A stretch of DNA of 34,995 bases from contig CALJEK010000021.1 of assembly GCA_938074445.1 (NCBI GenBank), forward strand, positions 1-34,995. The letters are read 5' to 3'. Each line of letters begins with the position of its first letter. The stretch's first letter is position 1. This document shows positions 25,110 through 34,186 of the stretch, piece after piece. The position numbers and the translations under genes are program-made. The DNA comes from Candidatus Kryptoniota bacterium (GTDB taxonomy: Bacteria > Bacteroidota > Ignavibacteria > Kryptoniales > Kryptoniaceae). Below the pieces are notes generated by a model. It did not search any database, was not told the DNA's origin, and saw nothing but the letters and a program-made list of their open reading frames with translations.

Positions 25110-27629
25110 ATGATTAAAAAAGTGTTATCTTTCATCTTACTTTTGCAGGCTTTTATATCCTTCGCGTTTACGCAAGGTAAAATAAAGGGCTATGTTTTCG
25201 ATTTGGAGACAAAAAAACCACTTCCCAATGCAAACGTTTATGTTGAAAATTTAATGCTTGGGTCGGCAGCTGATCAAAGAGGTTATTTTGAGATAAGCAA
25301 TGTTCCCGCGGGGAAAGTAAGCGTTGTTGCAAGTTTTATTGGTTATGCAAAGCAAAGGAAAATGGTTGAGGTGTTTCCGCAGGCTGAGATAAATTTAATT
25401 TTTTATTTGGAGCCAACGGTGTTGCCATCTCAAACTGTTGTAGTTACTGCCCTTATAGCAACGGAAAAAGAATCTCCGGTTGTTTTTTCAAATTTTGAAA
25501 AACAGCAAATAAAGGATTTTTACACCGTACAAGATGTCCCGATTTTACTTTCAGAGCTTCCTTCAGTTTTATCTTACTCATGGTCGGGCAACGGGATAGG
25601 GTATAACTATATAAATTTGCGCGGTTTTGATCAAAGGCGAATCTCTGTCCTTGTTAACGGGATCCCACAAAATGACCCTGAAGACCATGGAGTTTATTGG
25701 CTTGATATGCCGGATTTGCTTGCAAGCGCTGGAAAAATTCAGATTCAGCGCGGTGCTGGAAGCGCATTTTATGGACCCCCTGCAATCGGTGGCTCTATTA
25801 ACATCATAACTTCAAACTTTTCTATTGAACCTAAAATTTCTCTGTTTACCGGCTATGGAAGTTATAATACAAAGAAACATTCAATAGCGATAAATTCAGG
25901 GTTAATTGAAAACAGGTATTTACTTTATGCTCGACTTTCTTACATAGCGACGGATGGTTATAGGGAAAAATCATGGGCTAAATTTCCATCTTATTTTCTA
26001 AGTGCGATAAGATATGACGATAACATGACAACCCAAATTAACCTATACGGCGGACCCTTTGAGGATCATCTCGTTTACCGCGGAATCCCAAAGTCATGGG
26101 TGAAAGATAAAGACAAAAGAAGAGCAAACTTGAATTATATGGATGTTACAACTCGAGATGATGAAATTGAGAACTTTAGCCAACCACATTATGAACTTTT
26201 GCATGAATTGAAGTTGAGCGATAATCTGATTCTCAATAATACCCTATTTTATATCCGTGGAGTCGGTTTTTGGGATATGGATGCTTCGTGGGCTGATACG
26301 GTTTACTTCCGTCTTTCAAGTCCATATGCATTAAAATACGGATTTACGACGCCGTCGAAAAATCCAGGCGAAGCAATCGCAAGATACTTTATCGATCTAA
26401 ATCAATATGGATGGTTGCCAAGATTGATGCTCAAACATGGGAATGGGGAACTAACACTTGGTGCTGAGTTTAGAAGACACATAGGATTTCATTGGGGGAA
26501 AGTTGTTTGGGCTCAGAATCTCCCCGAAGGGTTGCCAAGTGATTACAGGTTTTATGAATACAAAGGCGCAAAAGATATCTTTTCATTTTATCTCCACGAG
26601 CTCTTAAAGCTCAGATCTAATTTAAGGTTAATGTTAAGTTCACAGTTTGTTTATAACAGGTACAAGGTTTATGGCGAGAAGGAGTTTTACGATTACAATT
26701 CAGGGAAATGGGTAAGCAATGAGTTCTCCGTGCCGTTTCGCTTTTTAAATTCGAAAATTGGTATAAGTTATGATTTGACAGAAAATTTAAATATGTATGG
26801 TGGTATATCAATTACAAGTAGAGAGCCGAGCAGAAGAGATTTATATGATGCGAGTGACGGATATTGGTATCCGTGGGGCAAAAAACCGAATTTCGAGGTC
26901 AAGCCGGATGGAAGTTATGATTTCACAAAGCCTTTGGTCAAGCCAGAAAAGCTTTTTGATCTCGAATACGGCGTGGGATATTTCAGCGATAATTATAAAT
27001 TCATTGCCAACTTTTACTATATGGACTTCAGGGATGAACTTGTCAAAAGCGGACAATTGAATATATTTGGAGATCCGATTGTCGGCAACGCTGAGAGAAC
27101 AAGGCATATTGGGGTTGAATTAGTTGCTGAACTAAAAGATTTATTAATTGAGGGACTTGAGATAAATGGTAACGCAACAATTAGTCGAAATAAAATTGTG
27201 AAGCATGGCGTTTACGTGTGGAAAAATCCGTATACAGGTGAGGCATACCAAACACCGAGGAAGATCGATCTTGATGGGAAAAGAATTGCTGGTTTTCCAG
27301 ATTACATGGGTTCTTTGAGAATTTCTTACAAAAAGGGCGGGCTGTTGATTTCAATTTTGGGAAAATATGTTGGCGATTTTTACACTGACAATTTTAACCT
27401 CGTTCCCACGAATAATGTTAAGGGCATAGATAGGAGAGTGGACCCTTACACGGTTTTCGATTTAACTGCGGGATATAGATTTGATAAAATTTTTGGGCTT
27501 AACAACTTTGAGTTAAAGATTCAGGTTAACAATCTTTTCAATGCGCTTTATGCTGGCTCAGGCGTTGGAGATGAATTTTATCCGGGAGCGGAGAGAAACT
27601 ATTTTATAGGTGTTGGTTTCGAGCTTTAA
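25110..27629 (+). CDS. TonB-dependent outer-membrane receptor, probable thiamine (precursor) importer
   Basis: This 839-residue protein has a signal peptide (residues 1-22, ending FAFTQG). A carboxypeptidase-regulatory-like beta-sandwich follows (about 24-95: GYVFDLETKKPLPNANVYVE). The plug domain is at about 115-230 (NYINLRGFDQRRISVLVNGIP, IQIQRGAGSAFYGPPAIGGS). A 22-strand type barrel ends in the aromatic-rich FIGVGFEL. TonB receptors import scarce ligands across the outer membrane at the expense of the proton-motive force. Its position directly under a TPP riboswitch and ahead of thiamine pyrophosphokinase makes thiamine or a thiamine precursor the likely ligand, comparable to OMthi of Bacteroides. 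The ATG follows AAAAGG by 7 bases. Specificity rests on context, not on binding residues. Confidence 0.9.
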   Translation: MIKKVLSFILLLQAFISFAFTQGKIKGYVFDLETKKPLPNANVYVENLMLGSAADQRGYFEISNVPAGKVSVVASFIGYAKQRKMVEVFPQAEINLIFYLEPTVLPSQTVVVTALIATEKESPVVFSNFEKQQIKDFYTVQDVPILLSELPSVLSYSWSGNGIGYNYINLRGFDQRRISVLVNGIPQNDPEDHGVYWLDMPDLLASAGKIQIQRGAGSAFYGPPAIGGSINIITSNFSIEPKISLFTGYGSYNTKKHSIAINSGLIENRYLLYARLSYIATDGYREKSWAKFPSYFLSAIRYDDNMTTQINLYGGPFEDHLVYRGIPKSWVKDKDKRRANLNYMDVTTRDDEIENFSQPHYELLHELKLSDNLILNNTLFYIRGVGFWDMDASWADTVYFRLSSPYALKYGFTTPSKNPGEAIARYFIDLNQYGWLPRLMLKHGNGELTLGAEFRRHIGFHWGKVVWAQNLPEGLPSDYRFYEYKGAKDIFSFYLHELLKLRSNLRLMLSSQFVYNRYKVYGEKEFYDYNSGKWVSNEFSVPFRFLNSKIGISYDLTENLNMYGGISITSREPSRRDLYDASDGYWYPWGKKPNFEVKPDGSYDFTKPLVKPEKLFDLEYGVGYFSDNYKFIANFYYMDFRDELVKSGQLNIFGDPIVGNAERTRHIGVELVAELKDLLIEGLEINGNATISRNKIVKHGVYVWKNPYTGEAYQTPRKIDLDGKRIAGFPDYMGSLRISYKKGGLLISILGKYVGDFYTDNFNLVPTNNVKGIDRRVDPYTVFDLTAGYRFDKIFGLNNFELKIQVNNLFNALYAGSGVGDEFYPGAERNYFIGVGFEL

Positions 27630-27669
27630 GTTTGTTTAAGCATTATTAAAAATTTTAGAGGAATTAATT

Positions 27670-28305
27670 TTGAGAGCGATTTTAATATGCAATGGTGATG
27701 CCCCGTCGAAACAATTTTTTAGGGAAATAATACGAAATTATGATATTGTCGCTTGCGCGGATGGCGGTGCGAATATAGCATACAGATTTAGAATTCAACC
27801 TGATTTTATAATTGGAGATCTTGATTCTATCGATAAAAATGCGATGAATTTTTTTCAAAGCAGAGGGACTGAGATTATATACGACCCAGATCAAAACAGC
27901 ACAGATATAGAAAAGTCGGTTAAGTTTTTGGTTCATAAGGGATGTAAAAGTATTGATATAGTCTCAGCTATTGGTAGTAGGATTGACCATAATTTGGGGA
28001 ATCTTAGTGTTCTTGTTAATTATCATAAAAAAGTGAACTTGAGAATGATAGACGAGAGGAGCGAGATATTTTTTGTGACGGAAAAAGTTTCATTCAAGGC
28101 GAATAAGGGTGATATTATTTCGCTCATTCCGCTTGGGAGAAAAGTTTTTGTTTTAAAAACAGTTGGTTTAAAATTTAAACTTAAAAATGAAAACTTAACC
28201 TTTGGAGGTAGAGGTGTAAGTAATGTTGCGGTTGGGAGTAAAGTTACGATTCACATTGGAAAAGGAGGTTTGTTTGTTTTTAAAATAACTTCCAGAGGGT
28301 TATGA
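27670..28305 (+). CDS. thiN: Thiamine pyrophosphokinase
   Basis: This 211-residue enzyme makes TPP from thiamine and ATP. Family motifs are visible: the N-terminal ILICNGDAPS, VACADGGANIAYRF (substrate loop), PDFIIGDLDSI (metal-binding Asp residues), DQNSTDIEKSVKFL (D-x-x-T-D-x-E-K active-site motif) and VSAIGSRIDHNLGNL. The C-terminal half is a beta-sandwich that binds the thiamine pyrimidine in known structures (FGGRGVSN near residue 178). The TTG start at 27670 has AGAGGA 7 bases upstream. It lies 40 bases after the TonB receptor gene and overlaps the symporter gene by four bases (ATGA). It converts imported thiamine to the same ligand that the leader riboswitch senses, closing a feedback loop. 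Confidence 0.94.
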   Translation: MRAILICNGDAPSKQFFREIIRNYDIVACADGGANIAYRFRIQPDFIIGDLDSIDKNAMNFFQSRGTEIIYDPDQNSTDIEKSVKFLVHKGCKSIDIVSAIGSRIDHNLGNLSVLVNYHKKVNLRMIDERSEIFFVTEKVSFKANKGDIISLIPLGRKVFVLKTVGLKFKLKNENLTFGGRGVSNVAVGSKVTIHIGKGGLFVFKITSRGL

Positions 28306-29717
28306 GAGTTAATTTAGCGATAGAAGATGTCGTTCTTATTGTATTATATTTTCTTGGTGTTCTTTATGTTGGATTTAGCGCAAAGAGAAAAAGTAATGCT
28401 ACTGATAGCGTTGAGGAATACCTTCTTGCTGGAAGAAGTTTAACTTTACCAATGTTTGTTGCAACTTTTGTTTCAACTTGGTATGGTGGGATTTTAGGTG
28501 TTGGTGAATTTGCTTATAAGCATGGTTTGTCGGTTTGGTTAGTTTTTGGGTTACCTTATTACATTTTTGGAGCGATCTTTGCTTTCCTGCTTGCGGGAAG
28601 GGTTCGCAAGTCAAATCTTTTTACGATACCGGATCGCCTCGCTCAAATATATGATAAGAAAACATCGTTTTTCGGCACAATTTTAACGCTTATACTTGTC
28701 ACTCCTGCGCCTTATTTTTTGATGCTTGGTGTTTTTTTGCAAATTATGTTTGGGCTTGATTTTAAATTGGGGATTTTAATAGGTTCTATTGTTTCGGTAA
28801 GTTATCTTTTTGTTGGCGGATTTAGGGCTGATGTTTATACGGATATTTTGGAGTTTTTTCTTATGTTTTTGGGGTTTGGTTTAATAATTCCATTTGCTGG
28901 TTTAAAATATGGTTGGTTTGATTTTATCGTTGCTAATGTTCCCGAAGAAATATTGACTTTAACGGGTGGGAATTCTGTTCAGTATATAGTTGCTTGGTTT
29001 TTAATAGCGGTGTGGACGCTTGTTGACCCAGGGTTTTATCAGAGATGTTACGCAGCGAAAAATGAGAAAGTGGCAAAGTATGGAATTTTAATTTCAATTT
29101 TATTCTGGATGATTTTTGACTTTATGACAATGACCGCTGGTCTATATTCAAGGGCGATATTACCTGAACTTGAACAACCGCTTATGGCTTATCCTATGCT
29201 TGCGGAGGTTGTATTGCCAAAGGTTGCGAAGGGATTATTTTATATTGGAATGCTTGCGACGATTATGTCGACCCTTAACACGCTGGTTTTCATTTCAGCT
29301 ACAATGATTGGGAACGATATAATCTGGAAGATAATTATAAATCGTGGGCATACCGTCAGAATAAACTTTTATACAAAAATCGGTCTCGTAATAACAACTG
29401 TGGTATCGATTTTATTTGCCATTTATTTCCCATCTGTTGTGGACCTTTGGTATATAGTTGGAACTTTGACCATACCGGGGCTTTTAATTCCAGTTGTTAC
29501 AAGTTATTTTGAAGGTTTAGCGCCGAGTTCAAGGTATGCATTTTTAATAATGGTTTCTGGATTTGTTTTTTCATTTGCTTCTTTTGTAATTGGGCAAATT
29601 TTCAAGACCCCAGATGGAAATCCTGTTTATCCGTTTGGTCTTGAGCCGATGTTTCCGGGGTTGATAGCTTCTATTTTGGTTTACGTCGTTAGCAAGGTTT
29701 TGGAGAGGGTCAAATAA
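28302..29717 (+). CDS. Sodium:solute symporter family protein, candidate inner-membrane thiamine transporter
   Basis: This 471-residue polytopic protein has about 13 hydrophobic segments. The SSS opening motif is present (VGFSAKRKSNATDSVEEYLLAGRSLTLP), then TFVSTWYGGILGVGEFAY and the FTIPDRLAQIY loop. The family couples solute uptake to Na+. Its ATG overlaps the TGA of thiN, and the whole unit lies under one TPP riboswitch, so thiamine is the most likely substrate. Bacteroides carries the unrelated PnuT at this step. A predicted SSS-type thiamine-related transporter (ThiV) has been described from comparative genomics in other lineages, as I recall, but I cannot test whether this protein belongs to that branch. 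It is distinct from the 585-residue SSS protein at 5161. Confidence 0.85.
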   Translation: MRVNLAIEDVVLIVLYFLGVLYVGFSAKRKSNATDSVEEYLLAGRSLTLPMFVATFVSTWYGGILGVGEFAYKHGLSVWLVFGLPYYIFGAIFAFLLAGRVRKSNLFTIPDRLAQIYDKKTSFFGTILTLILVTPAPYFLMLGVFLQIMFGLDFKLGILIGSIVSVSYLFVGGFRADVYTDILEFFLMFLGFGLIIPFAGLKYGWFDFIVANVPEEILTLTGGNSVQYIVAWFLIAVWTLVDPGFYQRCYAAKNEKVAKYGILISILFWMIFDFMTMTAGLYSRAILPELEQPLMAYPMLAEVVLPKVAKGLFYIGMLATIMSTLNTLVFISATMIGNDIIWKIIINRGHTVRINFYTKIGLVITTVVSILFAIYFPSVVDLWYIVGTLTIPGLLIPVVTSYFEGLAPSSRYAFLIMVSGFVFSFASFVIGQIFKTPDGNPVYPFGLEPMFPGLIASILVYVVSKVLERVK

Positions 29718-29719
29718 AA

Positions 29720-29751
29720 TTTGTTTTTTACGCTTTAAAATGTTATTTTTG
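29720..29751 (+). promoter_or_regulatory. Bacteroidota-type promoter for the rplM-rpsI-rpsB-tsf operon
   Basis: TTTG at 29720-29723 and TATTTTTG at 29744-29751, an exact match to TAnnTTTG, are separated by 20 bases. They lie in the 73-base gap just upstream of rplM. This is the best example of this promoter type in the window. A strong Shine-Dalgarno-like AAAGGTAGG follows before the ATG at 29791. Confidence 0.62.
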
Positions 29752-29790
29752 CAAATAAAAAATTGAAAATTTAAAGGTAGGTTTCTGAAG

Positions 29791-30264
29791 ATGGCAACTC
29801 CTGATGTGATTGCAAACAGAACATTTTCACCTAGGAAGGAAGATGTAATTAATCAGAGAAAGTGGTATTTGGTTGATGCGGAGGGGCAAACTCTTGGCAG
29901 ATTAGCAAGCAACATTGCTAGAATTTTAAGGGGTAAGCATAAACCGATTTTTTCTCCGCATGTTGATTGCGGTGATTTCGTAGTTGTAATCAATGCTGGA
30001 AAAATTAGGGTTACTGGGAAGAAAGAGGAAACGAAGTTTTATTTTAGTCATTCGGGTTACCCGGGAGGTGAAAAATTTGAAAGTTTACGCGATCTTCTGA
30101 AGAGAAAGCCTGAGTGGGTTCTCTGGCATGCGGTTAAACTTATGTTGCCGAAGAATCGGCTTGCGAGAAAGATGATCAGGAAACTTAAAATCTATGCTGG
30201 TCCTGAGCATCCGCATCAGGCACAAAAACCTGAGCCGATACCAGAGGAATTACTTTTAAAGTAA
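29791..30264 (+). CDS. rplM: 50S ribosomal protein L13
   Basis: This 157-residue protein has the L13 signature [50 protein letters not shown] near its N-terminus (from about residue 24). KLYFxHSGYPGG-type residues follow, seen here as [14 protein letters not shown], and the end is [20 protein letters not shown]13 is an early-assembling large-subunit protein. The N-terminal extension of about 15 residues before the conserved core is slightly longer than in E. coli (142 residues). It is followed 18 bases later by rpsI, the conserved rplM-rpsI pairing. Confidence 0.98.
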   Translation: MATPDVIANRTFSPRKEDVINQRKWYLVDAEGQTLGRLASNIARILRGKHKPIFSPHVDCGDFVVVINAGKIRVTGKKEETKFYFSHSGYPGGEKFESLRDLLKRKPEWVLWHAVKLMLPKNRLARKMIRKLKIYAGPEHPHQAQKPEPIPEELLLK

Positions 30265-30282
30265 AACAAAATTTGGGACGTT

Positions 30283-30675
30283 ATGCCTGTAGTTTCATAC
30301 GATGCTGTTGGAAGAAGAAAAACATCAGTTGCGAGGGTTCGTTTAACTCTTGGGACTGGGAAAATAGTTGTGAATAACAGAGATTTTGAAAATTATTTCC
30401 CTTTGGAATCACACCGTGTTGATATAATTCAACCTTTGGTTGTAACAAACACGCTTGGGCAGTTTGATGTGATTGCGAAGGTTGAAGGTGGTGGTTTGAC
30501 AGGTCAAGCAGGCGCGATACGTCTTGGTATAGCGCGAGCCCTTTTAAAAGTTGATGAGACATATAGAAAAATTTTACGTCAATATGGGCTCTTGACGCGA
30601 GACCCAAGAATGGTTGAGCGTAAGAAGTATGGACAGCCCAAGGCGAGAAAGAGATTTCAGTTCTCAAAGAGATAA
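30283..30675 (+). CDS. rpsI: 30S ribosomal protein S9
   Basis: This 130-residue protein is full length. It starts with [35 protein letters not shown], includes [22 protein letters not shown], and ends in the basic tail [16 protein letters not shown]. The C-terminal arm reaches the P-site tRNA in known ribosomes, and its terminal SKR is conserved. Its ATG comes 18 bases after rplM. It is followed by a structured spacer that leads to rpsB. Confidence 0.98.
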   Translation: MPVVSYDAVGRRKTSVARVRLTLGTGKIVVNNRDFENYFPLESHRVDIIQPLVVTNTLGQFDVIAKVEGGGLTGQAGAIRLGIARALLKVDETYRKILRQYGLLTRDPRMVERKKYGQPKARKRFQFSKR

Positions 30676-30679
30676 CGCA

Positions 30680-30764
30680 TACTCTCCGAGTCCTGTATGG
30701 AACGGGACAATCTTTGCGGTGGTGTTCGGAGTTTCTCCGAATTCCGCAAGGATGGAGGAGAGTA
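30680..30764 (+). ncRNA. Structured leader upstream of rpsB (candidate ribosomal-protein autoregulatory RNA)
   Basis: The spacer folds by eye into a three-way junction. Closing helix: TACTCTCC (30680-30687) with GGAGAGTA (30757-30764), 8 perfect pairs. Hairpin 1: GTCCTGT (30690-30696) with ACGGGAC (30702-30708), 7 pairs including one G-U, loop ATGGA. Hairpin 2: CTTTGCGG (30712-30719) with CCGCAAGG (30744-30751), then an asymmetric internal loop, then TTCGGAG (30725-30731) with CTCCGAA (30735-30741), loop TTT. No T-run follows, so it is not a terminator. The rpsB ribosome-binding site GGAGG (30788-30792) lies 23 bases downstream. Autoregulation by S2 is known for E. coli rpsB, with another structure. 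A similar role here is inference. Confidence 0.7.
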
Positions 30765-30802
30765 GAGGATAAACCAAAACTAAAAGTGGAGGAAAATTTT
30801 AT

Positions 30803-31525
30803 ATGCCGAGAGTCGAGCTTCAGCAGTTGCTTGAAGCGGGAGTGCATTTCGGGCATTTGACCCGCCGATGGAATCCTAAGATGAAGCCATTCATTTTTAT
30901 GGAGAAGAATGGTATTCATATCATTGATTTGAAAAAAACCCAGGAATATCTTGATATCGCTTGTGAGGAAGTTAAGAAGATCGTATTACAAGGCAAGCAG
31001 ATTCTATATGTTGGCACAAAGAAGCAAGCGAGGGAAATTATAAGGACGGAAGCTGAAAGGGCAGGGATGCCTTATGTGATTGAGAGATGGCTTGGTGGAA
31101 CATTGACGAACTTTGTAACGATAAGAAAAAGTGTTAAGAAACTACAAAATATTGAGAAGATGGAAACAGACGGCACGATAGATGAACTCACGAAGAAAGA
31201 GAGACTGCGGATTTTGCGCGAGAAAGAAAAATATCAAAGAATCCTTGGTGGAATAAGGGATATGGTGTCGTTGCCTGGGGCGGTTTATATAGTTGATATA
31301 AAGAAAGAACATATTGCCGTTTCTGAAGCGAGAAAGTTAAATATCCCGATTTTCTCGATGCTTGACACAAATTGTGATCCGGATTTGGTTGATTATCCTA
31401 TACCTGCTAACGATGATGCTATCAAATCAATTCAACTTATCACTAAGATTTTCACCGATGCAATCCTTGAAGCAAAAGCTATTATCGAATCTGAAAAGTC
31501 ATTAATTGAAACTGAACAAAAGTAA
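30803..31525 (+). CDS. rpsB: 30S ribosomal protein S2
   Basis: This 240-residue protein has the classic N-terminus [38 protein letters not shown], then [35 protein letters not shown], then the C-terminal [23 protein letters not shown]2 joins the small subunit late and helps hold S1 where S1 is present. It is preceded by a structured leader and a GGAGG 10 bases before the ATG. The usual partner tsf follows 23 bases after the stop, as in most bacteria. The length is normal for the family. Confidence 0.98.
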   Translation: MPRVELQQLLEAGVHFGHLTRRWNPKMKPFIFMEKNGIHIIDLKKTQEYLDIACEEVKKIVLQGKQILYVGTKKQAREIIRTEAERAGMPYVIERWLGGTLTNFVTIRKSVKKLQNIEKMETDGTIDELTKKERLRILREKEKYQRILGGIRDMVSLPGAVYIVDIKKEHIAVSEARKLNIPIFSMLDTNCDPDLVDYPIPANDDAIKSIQLITKIFTDAILEAKAIIESEKSLIETEQK

Positions 31526-31548
31526 AAATAAATTTTGAGATTTGGGGA

Positions 31549-32154
31549 ATGGAAATAACACTTGAACAAATAAAAGCGTTGCGCGAGAAAACGGGTGCCG
31601 GCGTAATGGATTGCAAAAAAGCACTTATGGAAACAAACGGTGATATTGAGAAAGCGATTGAATATTTAAGAAAAAGAGGTGCAACTGTTCTTGAAAAGCA
31701 TGCAAGCAGAGAAGCAAACCAAGGGCTCATCGAAGCTTATATACACGCAGGTGGTAGAGTTGGAGCAATTGTTGAAATTAATTGTGAAACTGATTTTGTG
31801 GCAAGAACTGAGGAATTTAAGCAGTTAGCTCATGACATAGCAATGCAAATCACCGCAATGAATCCAAAGGTCATCAGCAGGGAAGAATTGCCAGAGGAGG
31901 TTGTTAAAAAGGAATTTGAAATTTATAAAGAACAAGCGCTCGCTGAGGGTAAGCCGGAAGATGTGGCAGAAAAAATTGCCCAGGGAAAACTCGAAAAGTT
32001 CTTTGAAGAGGTGTGTCTTCTTGATCAACCATTTATAAAAGATCAGGGCAAAACCGTAAAAGATTTAATCCATGAAGCTGCTGCTAAATTTGGGGAGAAG
32101 ATCGTTGTCAGACGTTTTGTTAGGTATTATCTTGGAGAAAATTTAGATAAATAA
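31549..32154 (+). CDS. tsf: Translation elongation factor Ts (short form)
   Basis: This 201-residue EF-Ts exchanges GDP for GTP on EF-Tu. The N-terminal UBA-like domain (LEQIKALREKTGAGVMDCKKALMETNGDIEKAIEYL) and the conserved VEINCETDFVART motif are present, and the protein ends at about 200 residues (FVRYYLGENLDK). E. coli EF-Ts has about 283 residues. The short form, lacking one of the two core subdomains, is known from Thermus and relatives and acts as a dimer. The shortness therefore looks natural, not a truncation. It ends the rplM-rpsI-rpsB-tsf unit, followed at once by an intrinsic terminator. Confidence 0.97.
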   Translation: MEITLEQIKALREKTGAGVMDCKKALMETNGDIEKAIEYLRKRGATVLEKHASREANQGLIEAYIHAGGRVGAIVEINCETDFVARTEEFKQLAHDIAMQITAMNPKVISREELPEEVVKKEFEIYKEQALAEGKPEDVAEKIAQGKLEKFFEEVCLLDQPFIKDQGKTVKDLIHEAAAKFGEKIVVRRFVRYYLGENLDK

Positions 32155-32156
32155 AA

Positions 32157-32184
32157 AGGTCTCAGGTTCCTGAGACCTTTTTTT
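32157..32184 (+). terminator. Intrinsic terminator after tsf
   Basis: AGGTCTCAG (32157-32165) pairs with CTGAGACCT (32170-32178) around a 4-base loop. Seven Ts in total follow or overlap (32178-32184), and As precede the stem. It separates the ribosomal operon from pyrH. Its right arm GAGACCTTT also matches a second AAAGGTCTC at 32200-32208, just before the pyrH start. Confidence 0.93.
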
Positions 32185-32215
32185 ATATTTTTTCAAATTA
32201 AAGGTCTCGCTTAAA

Positions 32216-32947
32216 ATGAGCCAGCCCGTTTATAAAAGGATTCTCCTTAAAGTCAGTGGTGAAGCTTTGATGGGAGTACAGGGTTACGGAATTGACCCGG
32301 TTGTTTTAGATAGGTTTGCGGATGAGATCAAAGAGGTACATGACCTTGGCGTTCAGATTGGGATTGTTATCGGGGGAGGAAATATTTTTAGGGGTGTTGA
32401 TGCGGTGGCCAATGGAATCGACAAAGTTGTTGGAGATCAGATGGGGATGCTTGCTACCGTTATAAATGCGCTTGCCTTGCAAAACATTCTTGAGAAAAAG
32501 GGGGTTATGACGCGACTGCAAACTGCAATCGTAATGGAACAAATAGCAGAGCCGTTCATAAGAAGAAGGGCTATAAGACATCTTGAAAAGGGAAGGGTTG
32601 TTATATTCGCTGCTGGGACTGGGAATCCATATTTTACAACTGATACAGCAGCTGCATTAAGAGCAGCTGAAATAGGGGCTGATATAATTTTAAAGGGAAC
32701 ACGGGTTGACGGTATATATGATTCTGACCCCGAAAAGAAGCCGGATGCAGTTAAGTTTGAGCAGATTTCTTATCAAGATGTTTTAAAACTTGATCTAAAG
32801 GTTATGGATTTAACCGCAATAACTCTTTGTCGCGAGAATAAGCTCCCGATAATAGTTTTTAATATGAATGTTCCCGGAAATTTGAAGCGAATAGTTTTGG
32901 GAGAAAACATCGGCTCAAAGATTGTTGATACTGTTGAGAATTCTTGA
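32216..32947 (+). CDS. pyrH: UMP kinase
   Basis: This 243-residue cytoplasmic enzyme phosphorylates UMP to UDP in pyrimidine nucleotide synthesis. The amino-acid-kinase fold is shown by [14 protein letters not shown] (phosphate-binding Lys), [52 protein letters not shown] and [13 protein letters not shown]. The ATG at 32216 is preceded by AAGG at 32201-32204, a rather long 11-base spacing. It lies after the tsf terminator and before frr, the common tsf-pyrH-frr order. The gene therefore needs its own promoter or partial read-through; the gap (32185-32215) shows no convincing promoter. Confidence 0.97.
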   Translation: MSQPVYKRILLKVSGEALMGVQGYGIDPVVLDRFADEIKEVHDLGVQIGIVIGGGNIFRGVDAVANGIDKVVGDQMGMLATVINALALQNILEKKGVMTRLQTAIVMEQIAEPFIRRRAIRHLEKGRVVIFAAGTGNPYFTTDTAAALRAAEIGADIILKGTRVDGIYDSDPEKKPDAVKFEQISYQDVLKLDLKVMDLTAITLCRENKLPIIVFNMNVPGNLKRIVLGENIGSKIVDTVENS

Positions 32948-32981
32948 TGAAGATAGAATAAAAACAAAAAGTTTGTAAAAT

Positions 32982-33554
32982 ATGAGCATACCATCGACAA
33001 TCCCAGCGATACTTAAAGATGCTGAGGAAAGGATGAAAAAATCGGTTGAGATAACAAGGCAAGAGCTTGCAAGAATAAGAACGGGAAGAGCAACAACTGC
33101 TTTGCTTGATGGGATCAAGGTGGATTACTATGGACAAAACTTGCCAATTAGCAAAGTCGCAACCGTAAGCGCGCCAGACCCGCATACTTTAACAGTAACG
33201 CCGTGGGATAAATCCTTGATCCCTGCAATTGAGAAAGCCATACTTACATCCGACCTCGGTCTGAACCCAACAAATGATGGGAACATCATAAGAATTCCAA
33301 TTCCACCTCTTTCAGAAGAAAGACGAAAAGAAATTGCGAAGCTTGTCAGAAAGTTTGGGGAAGAAGGTAAAATTGCGATAAGGAACATTCGAAGAGATGC
33401 AAATGAACATTTGAGAAGAATTGAGAAAGAACAGCATATCTCTGAGGACGAGAGAAAAAGAGCGGAGGAGCAGGTGCAGAAGCTGACGGATAAATATATA
33501 AAAGAGATCGATTTGATTCTAGAGCAAAAGGAAAAAGAGATAATGAGCTTTTAA
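32982..33554 (+). CDS. frr: Ribosome recycling factor
   Basis: This 190-residue protein, together with EF-G, splits post-termination ribosomes. Family features are the N-terminal helix ([39 protein letters not shown]), [24 protein letters not shown], and the long C-terminal coiled-coil helices ([30 protein letters not shown]..., ending [12 protein letters not shown]). The length is near the usual 185. It follows pyrH by 34 bases, and the next gene starts four bases after its stop. Confidence 0.97.
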   Translation: MSIPSTIPAILKDAEERMKKSVEITRQELARIRTGRATTALLDGIKVDYYGQNLPISKVATVSAPDPHTLTVTPWDKSLIPAIEKAILTSDLGLNPTNDGNIIRIPIPPLSEERRKEIAKLVRKFGEEGKIAIRNIRRDANEHLRRIEKEQHISEDERKRAEEQVQKLTDKYIKEIDLILEQKEKEIMSF

Positions 33555-33558
33555 AAAT

Positions 33559-34131
33559 TTGAACAAGAGATTGATAAGAAACAGAATTTTGTCGGTTCGA
33601 AATTCGCTACCTCCGGAAAGGGCAAAGGAAGGGAGTAAACTGGTCTTTCAAAACTTAAGAAAATTGCCCATCTTTAACACCGCCGAAACTATACATACGT
33701 ATGTCTCTTCAAAGAAAAATGAAGTCGATACTATTGAAATTATAAATTATCTTTTATCGGCTGGCAAAAGAGTTGTCGTTCCAGTAGTTGATAGGGATAA
33801 AAAAGTTTTACGGCATTCAGAGTTAAAAAACATATCCGAGCTTAAAGAATCAACGTTTGGGATTCTTGAACCAGAGCAAATAAGAGAAGTTAACTTAAGT
33901 GAGATTGAACTTGTTCTCGTCCCTGCAATTGCGGTTGATAGGTTTGGGAATAGAGTAGGTTTTGGAGGTGGGTATTATGATAAATTTTTAAGCCAAGTGG
34001 ATTGTCCTAAAGTTGCTCTCGTTTACGATTTTCAAGTTGTAGATAAAATAGAGGCTTCTCCAAATGATGTTGCCGTTGATTTTGTCGTCACGGAAACAGA
34101 AATTATAAATTGTAAGATAGCGAAACAATAA
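33559..34131 (+). CDS. 5-formyltetrahydrofolate cyclo-ligase
   Basis: This 190-residue enzyme converts 5-formyl-THF to 5,10-methenyl-THF using ATP in the one-carbon pool. The basic N-terminus (NKRLIRNRILSVRNSLPPE) and the signature LVPAIAVDRFGNRVGFGGGYYDKFL (about 120-145) are diagnostic; the glycine-rich loop binds ATP phosphates. It corresponds to the YgfA/MTHFS family. The start is TTG at 33559, four bases after the frr stop, and a second in-frame TTG lies at 33571. Close spacing suggests translation coupled to frr. Confidence 0.9.
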   Translation: MNKRLIRNRILSVRNSLPPERAKEGSKLVFQNLRKLPIFNTAETIHTYVSSKKNEVDTIEIINYLLSAGKRVVVPVVDRDKKVLRHSELKNISELKESTFGILEPEQIREVNLSEIELVLVPAIAVDRFGNRVGFGGGYYDKFLSQVDCPKVALVYDFQVVDKIEASPNDVAVDFVVTETEIINCKIAKQ

Positions 34132-34186
34132 AGTACCGACGTCGTATTAAGATGATAGAACACAAAACAAAGAGTGATTTTTAAAA

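Noticed and set aside
30281..30919. Long minus-strand open frame of 212 codons opposite rpsI, the leader and rpsB
   Set aside because: It is antisense to two certain ribosomal-protein genes and to the structured leader, its translation is low-complexity, and it shows no family motifs. It is a shadow of the coding frames.
34137..34144. Palindrome CGACGTCG before the PspC gene as an operator
   Set aside because: Only eight bases are symmetrical and the flanks do not extend the symmetry, so it could easily be chance.
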